A stretch of DNA of 6,442 nucleotides. Origin: an uncultured Fimbriimonadales bacterium (lineage in GTDB: Bacteria; Armatimonadota; Fimbriimonadia; Fimbriimonadales; GBS-DC). The notes beneath the pieces were generated by a model. That model had not been told where the DNA came from, made no database searches, and saw only the letters and a list, made by a program, of their open reading frames with translations. A program made the position numbers and the translations under genes. The stretch lies in assembly GCA_937934465.1 (NCBI GenBank), contig CALGZO010000278.1:1-6442 (forward strand), in the 5' to 3' direction. Shown here in pieces: positions 1 to 6,062 of this stretch. The first letter of the stretch is position 1. Each line of letters begins with the position of its first letter.

Positions 1-516
1 CATCGCTTGGTCTGCCTCGATGCCTGCTGGGTTGCCCAGTTTAATCTTGAGCGACTTGGCGTGCGTGAGTTCGAGCCAATCGCGCGTGCGTTGGCGGGCG
101 ACTTCTGGGGGATTGATGCCGATGGTGACTGAAGTAGGCACGATTGCTTCACGCGACAGCCCCATAATGCGCCACACGGGCAACCCCGTGCGCTTGCCGA
201 GCCAGTCCCACAACGCCGTATCAATCGCCGCGCGCGCGGCGGAGCGCACGCCGTTCTCGGTCAAGGTCTGCTCCACACGCTCGCGCTCCAGCGGGTGCAG
301 GGGGGCGAGCAGCGGCTCCGCTTTCTGGAGGTCGTCCTTTATCATGTCCGTACTCTGGCGGAAGTCGCCGACGCCGAACGGCGAGGCTTCGCCCCAGCCT
401 TCCACGCCGTCCGCCTCCACGCGCACCCATACATTCACGGTCTGCGCAGTCGTGCCCCGACTAATCGTGAGCGGGAACCGCTTATTGAGCGTAAAGGTTG
501 TCCACGCCAGTCGCAT
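1..516 (-). CDS. Dipeptide epimerase (L-Ala-D/L-Glu epimerase-like), enolase superfamily, 5' part only
   Basis: The visible 172 codons begin MRLAWTTFTLNKRFPL and run off the left edge, so the C-terminal part of the (beta/alpha) barrel is missing. Residues 1-120 match the enolase-superfamily capping domain, with GWGEASPFG at 40-48, an ARAAIDTALWDWLGK stretch at 94-108 and GLPVWRIMG at 111-119. Residues 128-134 (TSVTIGI) and the KIK motif at 157-159 mark the barrel start; the second lysine of KxK is the usual catalytic base. The TIGI strand is typical of dipeptide epimerases rather than mandelate racemases or muconate cycloisomerases. Known members interconvert L-Ala-D-Glu and L-Ala-L-Glu in the cytoplasm during murein peptide recycling, though substrate varies and the specificity residues lie outside the window. 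ATG at 516 is chosen because the protein aligns from there and no better in-frame start precedes it; the Shine-Dalgarno signal is weak. It is divergent from the HExxH gene, 71 nt away. Confidence 0.85.
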   Translation of the reverse strand, partial: MRLAWTTFTLNKRFPLTISRGTTAQTVNVWVRVEADGVEGWGEASPFGVGDFRQSTDMIKDDLQKAEPLLAPLHPLERERVEQTLTENGVRSAARAAIDTALWDWLGKRTGLPVWRIMGLSREAIVPTSVTIGINPPEVARQRTRDWLELTHAKSLKIKLGNPAGIEADQAM

Positions 517-575
517 AGCCCCAAAATTCGCGCGCCAGAGGGGGATTCCTGCCGCCGTCGCAGTGTCCGAACGGA

Positions 576-581
576 TATACT
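576..581 (+). promoter_or_regulatory. Probable -10 box (TATACT) of a leaderless promoter
   Basis: TATACT differs from TATAAT at one position and ends exactly 6 nt before the GTG at 588. Transcription would therefore start at or next to the start codon, giving a leaderless mRNA. There is no Shine-Dalgarno sequence ahead of this gene, which agrees. No good -35 hexamer is visible 16-18 nt upstream. The clpS promoter in this window has the same geometry. Confidence 0.5.
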
Positions 582-587
582 TATGGC

Positions 588-1526
588 GTGCGTTATCGTG
601 TGGTTGGCTCGCCAAGCCCGTTGCCTGTGCCTGTGGAAGACCCGCTGCACAAAGCGGCGTTCGCCTATCGCGTGCAGGGCGTTTCGGACGCTGAGCGCGA
701 AACTGTGCTGTTCGAGGTCTATGCGCAGCGAAGCGCGCTCTACCCCTACGCCGAGCGCGCCTGCCGACTGCTACTCCACTGCTACAATCTCGCCCGAACA
801 CGGCTGGGGTTGGAACACCCCCATCGGTACAATCGGCTCTTGCGCGTGTTTCTGATGACCGAGGGCAAGGCGGGCGCAGAGCAGCAGCAGAACCTGATGT
901 ATTTGTACGATTTGAGCGAGCGCGTGCCCGCTCAAGAGTGGGTGCGCGAGTTGACGCACGAGTATGGGCACTGGATACTGCCGCCTATCAACTCATACAC
1001 GGAGCCAGAGCCGTGGGCGAACGGCGACTTGGGCGAGCGGTGGTTTACCTACTACTTACTGGATGAGGCGAAGCGGGGCGGGCGCGCCGATGAGTTTCTG
1101 ATGGGCGCGCCGCTGCAAGCGTTGGAGGCGTATGTGAACCGCGCGGTATCGCCGCTCGTCGCACGAATCGCGCGTGAGGGGCTGAACCCCCAGCGTTGGC
1201 GCTCGCGCCGACGCGACGGCTACGAGGAGTACCTCTCGCTTGCGTTGTATATTGATCGTGTGTACGGCAGTGCGCGTCTGGGGCGCGCGATGCTGTGCGC
1301 AGGCGGGGTAGAGCCAGACGACTTCTTGCACGGCGCGCGAGAGAGCCTCACAGAACCCGACACGCTGCGCGCCACGCTGCCGTTCCCCAACGGCTATCTG
1401 TTTTTACCGGGCGGCGTGCGTCGCTGGCAGATTGTGCAACCGCGCGACGCGACCCTAACCCCCGACGCCAACCGCCCCGAATGGGCGCGTTGCCGCGCAA
1501 CCGAGATTACACTGCGCAGACGCTAA
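588..1526 (+). CDS. Unassigned protein with HExxH zinc-metallopeptidase motif
   Basis: This 312-residue protein is not one I recognise. Its clearest feature is ELTHEYGHWILPP, with HEYGH at residues 124-128, the zinc-binding and catalytic motif of metallopeptidases. A third ligand is not certain; E150 in the segment GDLGERWFTYYLLDE, 22 residues on, is a reasonable gluzincin-type candidate. Residues 36-90 look helical and the C-terminal third (260-312) looks like beta strands. No signal peptide or transmembrane segment is evident, so a cytoplasmic location is likely from this start. GTG at 588 is chosen because a TATACT box lies 6 nt before it; no Shine-Dalgarno sequence is present. The frame stays open upstream to a stop at 516-518 without an ATG, GTG or TTG, and internal GTG 600 or TTG 621 are alternatives. 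Its TAA overlaps the stop of the convergent gene. Peptidase activity is inferred from the motif only. Confidence 0.75.
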   Translation: MRYRVVGSPSPLPVPVEDPLHKAAFAYRVQGVSDAERETVLFEVYAQRSALYPYAERACRLLLHCYNLARTRLGLEHPHRYNRLLRVFLMTEGKAGAEQQQNLMYLYDLSERVPAQEWVRELTHEYGHWILPPINSYTEPEPWANGDLGERWFTYYLLDEAKRGGRADEFLMGAPLQALEAYVNRAVSPLVARIAREGLNPQRWRSRRRDGYEEYLSLALYIDRVYGSARLGRAMLCAGGVEPDDFLHGARESLTEPDTLRATLPFPNGYLFLPGGVRRWQIVQPRDATLTPDANRPEWARCRATEITLRRR

Positions 1527-2260
1527 TTCCACGGCGTGGGCACGCGATTGGGGTCCTCAATCCGACGCGCCTCCACGCGCACGCCCTGCTCGCTCAACTC
1601 GCGCGCGTGGCTCTCCGCTTTGCGGCGCGGTAGGTTCGTCAGCATCACCATCGGAACCGTCTCCAGCAGTTTCTTCACATCGGGGCGCGTCAGGTCTAAG
1701 AACCGCTCCAACGCCAAGATTGCCTGCTCTTCTTTGAGTCGCTCCACGCCGAGCAGCACGAGTTCGTAGGGGGTGGGGTCGTCTTGGGGCAGGGGCATGC
1801 CCACAGGCACGCGCCCTGTGGTTCGGATGGGGAACTCACGCTGGCACTGCTCGCATATCGCGGCGGCGGCTTTCACTGAGACCTGCTCCATCGAGCCGCA
1901 GTGCGGACACTTCACTGCGATAACCTCCATCACACGCCCGTTCTCTATCGGCACGCGCTTAAGACAGTGGTCGCAGGTGAAGTCGCTCGTCGGCGCGCCC
2001 GTCAGCACCACCTCTTTGTGGCAGAACGGGCACTCCACGGGGTAGGCAGGAACTTTGGTCGTTTTGTAGTAAGACCATATCGCATAACCCCACGAGCCGA
2101 GCCACACCAGCCCAAAGCCCCACGAGAAGGAGTAGAACATCCCTCCGTACCGCCAGAACAGGAAAGTGAGCGCCAGCGCCACCAGCCCCACGATGCCGTA
2201 GATGACTGCCTGCGTGTATTCCTTCTCCACTGCGTCAGAACGCTTGATGGGTTCGTCCAC
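1523..2260 (-). CDS. Membrane-anchored double zinc-ribbon protein with ribosomal L7/L12-like C-terminal domain
   Basis: This 245-residue protein has three parts. Residues about 18-36 and 41-65 are two hydrophobic, aromatic-rich segments that look like a transmembrane hairpin. Two zinc ribbons follow: C77/C80 with C96/C99, and C118/C121 with C136/C139, each made of CxxC pairs. Residues about 165-235 resemble the C-terminal domain of ribosomal protein L7/L12. They keep a helix ending KKLLETVP (196-203), matching the KDLVExxP part of L12, and a later helix-turn-strand in which AESHARELSEQGVRVE (215-230) matches the AExxxxxLExAGAxVE pattern. Function is unknown; a membrane-bound binding or scaffold role is only a guess. 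The start is GTG at 2260, supported by AGGAGG seven bases upstream. It lies 84 nt behind tetR on the same strand and may be cotranscribed with it. The L12 resemblance is my own pattern match by eye. Confidence 0.8.
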   Translation of the reverse strand: MDEPIKRSDAVEKEYTQAVIYGIVGLVALALTFLFWRYGGMFYSFSWGFGLVWLGSWGYAIWSYYKTTKVPAYPVECPFCHKEVVLTGAPTSDFTCDHCLKRVPIENGRVMEVIAVKCPHCGSMEQVSVKAAAAICEQCQREFPIRTTGRVPVGMPLPQDDPTPYELVLLGVERLKEEQAILALERFLDLTRPDVKKLLETVPMVMLTNLPRRKAESHARELSEQGVRVEARRIEDPNRVPTPWN

Positions 2261-2267
2261 GCTCTCG

Positions 2268-2273
2268 CCTCCT
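2268..2273 (-). promoter_or_regulatory. Strong ribosome binding site (AGGAGG)
   Basis: AGGAGG on the minus strand sits 7 nt before the GTG at 2260. It fixes that non-ATG start for the zinc-ribbon gene and shows that this genome uses both Shine-Dalgarno-led and apparently leaderless genes. Confidence 0.75.
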
Positions 2274-2344
2274 GACTATAGATACGGCGGCACGCGCGAG
2301 AATCCTGCCATGAGAGTGATTGCGGATGCCAGAGTGTCTGTTGG

Positions 2345-2980
2345 TCATTCCGAGCGCGGCGCGCCGTCCGAGTTGGTGCGTGGCGCGCCATCTGCCCTAA
2401 GTCCACGCACCAGCTGCTCGGCGAACATGCGCCCAATCTGCTCCTTGCTGAGCGAGCCACGCGGGTTGTACCAGTTCGGAATCCAGTTCAGCGCGCCCAG
2501 CACCACATAAGACGCCATCTTCACATCCTGCGCTTCGAAAATGCCCTGCTCGATGCCTTCCTGAATACAACGCTGGTAGTTCGCTTCATATCGGTCGCGC
2601 AGGGCGATAATTTCCTTGCGTTTGCGCGGCGGCAGGGCGTGGTGTTCGCGTAGCACCACCACGCTGTAGACGGCAGTGGCGCTGGCGACGATGCGCACAT
2701 ACTCTTCTATCATTGCCTGCAACTTCGCGTCGGGCGGGTCGGAACGCGCCATAATCTCCGTTTGAGACTCCAGCAAGGCGGTCATCGCGCGTTTGTAGAG
2801 CTGGTAGAGCAGGTCGCTCTTGTCGGAGACATAGTAGTAGATGCTGGCTTTCGTCAAGCCTAACTCCTTCGCAATCTCATCGACAGTGCTGGCATGGTAG
2901 CCCTTCTTGGAGAACACGCGCGCCGCGCCGTTGAGGATTTGCTCGCGTCGCGCCTCTTGTCGTTCGGTTCGTTTCGCCAT
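2345..2980 (-). CDS. TetR/AcrR-family transcriptional regulator, FadR/KstR2-like
   Basis: This 211-residue protein has the standard TetR layout. The N-terminal DNA-binding domain at about 10-56 includes ILNGAARVFSKKGYHASTVD and the helix-turn-helix recognition stretch GLTKASIYYYVSDKSDLL (41-58). The rest is the all-helical ligand-binding and dimer domain. The motif LNWIPNWYNPRGSLSKEQI at 164-182 is typical of the subgroup containing bacterial FadR and KstR2, whose known members release DNA on binding acyl-CoA thioesters; the ligand here is inferred. ATG at 2980 is chosen because TetR homology begins there and a GAGGAGAGG purine tract precedes it by about 10 nt. The frame is open further upstream, but that would overlap clpS. 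The tail carries a short GAPR repeat (198-201 and 206-209). clpS ends 70 nt upstream on the same strand. No fatty-acid gene is adjacent, so its targets are likely elsewhere, possibly including its own operon. Confidence 0.92.
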   Translation of the reverse strand: MAKRTERQEARREQILNGAARVFSKKGYHASTVDEIAKELGLTKASIYYYVSDKSDLLYQLYKRAMTALLESQTEIMARSDPPDAKLQAMIEEYVRIVASATAVYSVVVLREHHALPPRKRKEIIALRDRYEANYQRCIQEGIEQGIFEAQDVKMASYVVLGALNWIPNWYNPRGSLSKEQIGRMFAEQLVRGLRADGAPRTNSDGAPRSE

Positions 2981-3050
2981 CGTTCGGTCGCCTCTCCTCG
3001 CAAAGCAATCAGCCACAGATGTTCGTTGCAGGCGTTGTCGTTCCTGCCGC

Positions 3051-3335
3051 CTATGCCACGATATCGGTTCGCAGTCCAATCTCGCGCAGCACGCCTTCCA
3101 CGCGCAGGCATTCGTCGATTGCCCCTGTCCACACGAGGGCGCGCCCGCGCGTGTGCGCCTCATAAGTAATCGCCCACGCCCGCGCGTGGGGATAGCCCGT
3201 CGCTTTCTGTACCTGCGCGACCACCGCTTCAAAGAGATGGTAGTCGTCGTTGTATAGGATGACTTTCCATGCGTGCGACGCGCCGTCGTCGACGCGCTCT
3301 GTAGTTTCCTGCTGCGGATGCGTCAGTTCAAGCAT
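3051..3335 (-). CDS. clpS: ATP-dependent Clp protease adaptor ClpS
   Basis: This 94-residue protein is a single ClpS domain after a short, presumably disordered, N-terminal tail (1-20). ClpS binds N-terminal destabilising residues of proteins and delivers them to the ClpA or ClpC unfoldase for degradation by ClpP in the cytoplasm. The core begins WKVILYNDDYHLFEAV at 23-38, which contains the NDD motif (29-31) that holds the substrate amino group. The second conserved site is H61 in EAHTRGRA, matching His66 of E. coli ClpS. Two positions of the residue pocket differ from E. coli: His33 where E. coli has Thr38, and Phe35 where it has Met40. ATG at 3335 is chosen because it gives the expected length and lies 6 nt after a perfect TATAAT on the minus strand. 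No Shine-Dalgarno sequence is present. It is divergent from hppA, and no clpA or clpC is nearby. Confidence 0.93.
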   Translation of the reverse strand: MLELTHPQQETTERVDDGASHAWKVILYNDDYHLFEAVVAQVQKATGYPHARAWAITYEAHTRGRALVWTGAIDECLRVEGVLREIGLRTDIVA

Positions 3336-3341
3336 GGCTTA

Positions 3342-3347
3342 ATTATA
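3342..3347 (-). promoter_or_regulatory. Consensus -10 box (TATAAT) of a probable leaderless clpS promoter
   Basis: A perfect TATAAT on the minus strand is followed by six bases (taagcc) and then the clpS ATG at 3335, placing transcription start at or beside the first codon. No ribosome binding site and no clear -35 hexamer at 16-18 nt are visible, so the -10 element seems to carry the promoter. Confidence 0.7.
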
Positions 3348-3429
3348 GCGCGTTTGGGTTTCGTATATGGCGGTTGTGGCTCTCACTCCCGACGCGGCGA
3401 GGGTACATTTATCCTCAGCCCTAATCAGG

Positions 3430-3435
3430 TAAACT
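3430..3435 (+). promoter_or_regulatory. Possible -10 box of the hppA promoter
   Basis: TAAACT fits the minimal TANNNT pattern and would start transcription near 3442, giving an hppA leader of about 50 nt that begins at the hairpin at 3443-3458. No good -35 is visible. TACATT at 3404-3409 is an alternative. Confidence 0.3.
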
Positions 3436-3442
3436 ATGCACG

Positions 3443-3458
3443 CTTCGCAGTTGCGAAG
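3443..3458 (+). promoter_or_regulatory. Inverted repeat/hairpin in the hppA leader
   Basis: CTTCGCA and TGCGAAG are perfect complements separated by two bases, giving a 16-bp palindrome 19 nt before the start of the hppA ribosome-binding purine tract. It could form a stem at the 5' end of the transcript that protects the mRNA, or be a dimeric repressor operator. The sequence does not decide between these. Confidence 0.45.
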
Positions 3459-3476
3459 AGATTCCAAATATCAACA

Positions 3477-3485
3477 AGGGAGGAG
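3477..3485 (+). promoter_or_regulatory. hppA ribosome binding site (AGGGAGGAG)
   Basis: The purine tract AGGGAGGAG lies 7 nt before ATG 3493, with its GGAGG core 9 nt away. This selects 3493 over the in-frame ATG at 3436, which has no comparable signal. Confidence 0.85.
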
Positions 3486-3492
3486 TTGTTCG

Positions 3493-6051
3493 ATGAAGAA
3501 TGCTGACGCAGGTCGTCGCGTCGGGTGGGCAGTCATACCCGCGCGTGCGGCGTTCTTTGGCGTATTATGGCTGCTGACGGGGTTGCAAGCCCGCGCTGCT
3601 GAGGCGGTGGAGCTGCCCCCGTTCGGTTCACAAGAGTACCTGATTCTCGGCGTGGTGTTGCTCCTGGCGTTTACGGCGTTAGGGTTCGGAATGTACCTCT
3701 TGCAGTGGACGCTCAAGCAGAATCCTGGCACTTCGCGGATGCAGGAAGTTGCACGGGCGATTCAGGACGGCGCGAACGCCTATCTCAAGCGGCAGATTAG
3801 CACGATGATTTGGTTCGTGCTGGCAATTACCGCCGTGCTGTTCTTTCTTTATCGCCCCGTGTATGAGCGGATTTATCCGGGCGAGGGCTTGCTACTGGGC
3901 GCGGGGATTGCCGTTGCGTTCTTCTTGGGTGTGTTTGCTTCTTACGGCGCAGGCTATGTAGGTATGTATATGGCGGTGCGGGGCAACCTGCGCACGGCGG
4001 CGGCGGCGTTGACCAGCTTCAAAAACGCCCTTGAGATTGCCTTCCGCGCGGGCGCGGTGAGCGGGATGTTCACCGTCGGCTTGGGCTTGCTCGGCGCGAC
4101 GGTTATCTTCCTGCTGTTCCGCGAGAAGGCGATGTTCGTGCTGGTGGGCTTCGGGTTCGGCGGCTCGCTGGCGGCGCTGTTTATGCGCGTGGGCGGCGGG
4201 ATTTACACTAAAGGCGCGGATGTCGGCGCGGACCTGGTGGGCAAGGTGGAGGCAGGCATCCCAGAAGACGACCCGCGCAACCCCGCCACGATTGCCGATA
4301 ATGTCGGCGACAATGTGGGCGACTGCGCAGGGATGGCGGCGGATGTGTTCGAATCCTACGAAGTCACCCTCGTCGCTGCGATTATTCTGGGCGTGGCGGC
4401 GAGCCTCGTGTTGACCCCTGCGAGCGCGATGAAACTCGTGATGTTCGCGCTGCTGGTGCGCGGCGTCGGTGTGATTGCCTCCATCATCGGCGTGCTGGCG
4501 GTCAAAGGCGAAGACCGCGCCGACCTGAACCCGATGAAGCCCATCAATCGCGGATTCTGGGTCTCGGCTGTGCTTGCGGCGTTGGGCAATCTGGGCGTCG
4601 CCTATTTCTTTATGCAGGATGTGCAACTCAAGTCCGAGTTGGGCGGCGCGACGGTGGACTGGTGGCGGTTCTGGATTGCTACGGCGTTCGGCGTGGTCGT
4701 CGCCGTGATGATTGAACGCATCACCGAGTATTTCACCTCAACCGAGAAGAAGCCCGTGAAAGAAATCTCGGCAGCGGCGTCCACAGGACCCGCGACGCTG
4801 ATTATTCAGGGCTTCGCCTACGGGCTGGAATCGAGCGTGTGGGCGGTGTTCGCGATTGCCTCCGCGCTGTTGGCGCCGCTGTTCATCTTCCCGCCAGGCG
4901 TCTTCGGCGGTCCGATGCTCTCGTTCTACGGCATCGCACTCACAGGATTGGGACTGTTGGCGACCACAGGCTATATCTTGGCGATGGACACCTTCGGACC
5001 CATCTCGGACAACGCGAACGGCATTTTCGAGATGTCGGGCGCGCTGAAAGAGCGCGGCAACCAGCCTGCGGCGGGCGGCTTGACAGGCGACAAGATTGTG
5101 CACCGCCTCGACTCGGTGGGCAACACTACCAAAGCGCTCACCAAAGGCTTCGCGATTGCGACGGCAGTAGTGGCGGCGGTCGCCCTGTTCCACTCGTTTG
5201 TGGAGGACTCGCGCCTTGTGGAGCTGATTAACATCGCCACGCGGAACGGCGTCGCACTCAAGGACGCCTTCGGCGGATTGCCCGTGGATGTGCCCGTGGT
5301 GTTCATCGGCTTGCTGATTGGCGGCGCAGCGCCGTTTCTGTTCAGCGCGTTCTCAATTATGGCGGTCGGACGCTCAGCGTTCGAGATGATTCACGAGGTG
5401 CGCCGTCAGTTCCGCGAGAAGCCGGGCATCATGCAGGGCACAGAGACGCCCGACTACGGACGCTGCGTGGAGATTGTTACAGCCGCAGCGCAAAAAGAGC
5501 TCCTGGGACCGGGCATTTTGGCGATTGCACTGCCTGTTGCGGTGGGATTTGGCTTGAGCATCGGCGCGTCGCCCGTGCAGATTGGCGGCAGCGAGTATGT
5601 GTTCACAGGCGCGCAGGCGTTGGGCGGCTACTTGGCAGGCGCAATCCTGTCGGGACAGCTGCTGGCAGTGCTGCTGGCGAACTCTGGCGGCGCGTGGGAC
5701 AACGCCAAGAAGCGCATCGAGGACGGCTTCCTCGGCGGCAAGGGCACCGACGCGCACAAGGCGGGCGTGATTGGCGACACGGTTGGCGACCCGTTCAAAG
5801 ACACCGCTGGTCCTGCACTGAACCCGCTGATTAAGGTGATGAACCTCGTCGCCATTCTAATTGCGCCGATTGTGATACAACCGCTGCCCGACGCCGTGCG
5901 TATTGGCGTCACGGCAGTCGCTGTGGGCGCGCTACTGTTCTCGGTCTATTGGAGCAAGCGCGGCTCGGTGGCGGAGACCATCGAGCACGAGTTGGGCTAC
6001 CACACGATGGAAGACGAATACGCGCCTGTCGGCGGCAAAGGCGGCGCGTAG
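3493..6051 (+). CDS. hppA: Membrane-bound pyrophosphatase, K+-independent type, probable proton pump
   Basis: This 852-residue polytopic protein has about 16 hydrophobic segments and all hallmark motifs of membrane pyrophosphatases, which couple PPi hydrolysis to ion transport. The substrate-binding motif DVGADLVGK is at 243-251, the DNVGDNVGDCAGM motif at 269-281, and the third acidic motif, DAHKAGVIGDTVGDPFKDT, at 753-771. The segment GNTTKALTK at 543-551 has Lys547 and Thr550 where K+-dependent enzymes have Ala and Gly, placing it in the K+-independent family, whose characterised members pump protons. The membrane helix after motif two reads FESYEVTL (286-293), with a second glutamate (E290) near the ion gate. 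ATG 3493 is chosen for its strong ribosome binding site; the N-terminus then resembles a signal peptide, with a hydrophobic stretch at about 18-30 and ARA-AEA near residue 35. It is transcribed alone, divergent from clpS, and followed by a hairpin. Confidence 0.97.
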   Translation: MKNADAGRRVGWAVIPARAAFFGVLWLLTGLQARAAEAVELPPFGSQEYLILGVVLLLAFTALGFGMYLLQWTLKQNPGTSRMQEVARAIQDGANAYLKRQISTMIWFVLAITAVLFFLYRPVYERIYPGEGLLLGAGIAVAFFLGVFASYGAGYVGMYMAVRGNLRTAAAALTSFKNALEIAFRAGAVSGMFTVGLGLLGATVIFLLFREKAMFVLVGFGFGGSLAALFMRVGGGIYTKGADVGADLVGKVEAGIPEDDPRNPATIADNVGDNVGDCAGMAADVFESYEVTLVAAIILGVAASLVLTPASAMKLVMFALLVRGVGVIASIIGVLAVKGEDRADLNPMKPINRGFWVSAVLAALGNLGVAYFFMQDVQLKSELGGATVDWWRFWIATAFGVVVAVMIERITEYFTSTEKKPVKEISAAASTGPATLIIQGFAYGLESSVWAVFAIASALLAPLFIFPPGVFGGPMLSFYGIALTGLGLLATTGYILAMDTFGPISDNANGIFEMSGALKERGNQPAAGGLTGDKIVHRLDSVGNTTKALTKGFAIATAVVAAVALFHSFVEDSRLVELINIATRNGVALKDAFGGLPVDVPVVFIGLLIGGAAPFLFSAFSIMAVGRSAFEMIHEVRRQFREKPGIMQGTETPDYGRCVEIVTAAAQKELLGPGILAIALPVAVGFGLSIGASPVQIGGSEYVFTGAQALGGYLAGAILSGQLLAVLLANSGGAWDNAKKRIEDGFLGGKGTDAHKAGVIGDTVGDPFKDTAGPALNPLIKVMNLVAILIAPIVIQPLPDAVRIGVTAVAVGALLFSVYWSKRGSVAETIEHELGYHTMEDEYAPVGGKGGA

Positions 6052-6062
6052 AGCCGCGCTGT

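Noticed and set aside
20..694. Long plus-strand open frame opposite the epimerase
   Set aside because: It is antisense to a clear enolase-superfamily gene, its peptide is Arg/Ser-rich without a recognisable domain, and it is explained by high GC.
583..855. ATG at 583 as the start of a protein in another frame
   Set aside because: That frame gives an Arg/Cys-rich peptide overlapping the HExxH gene and stops at 855; the 588 frame carries the recognisable motif.
2345..3232. TetR read as a 295-residue protein from the ATG at 3232
   Set aside because: The extra 84 residues overlap clpS in another frame and have no TetR homology; ATG 2980 has a purine-rich ribosome binding site and the normal family N-terminus.
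3436..3492. hppA starting at the ATG at 3436
   Set aside because: It would translate the leader hairpin and lacks a good ribosome binding site, while ATG 3493 has AGGGAGGAG at ideal spacing.
3892..4626. 244-codon minus-strand open frame inside hppA
   Set aside because: His/Gln/Arg-rich shadow of hppA; no domain and no plausible initiation signal.
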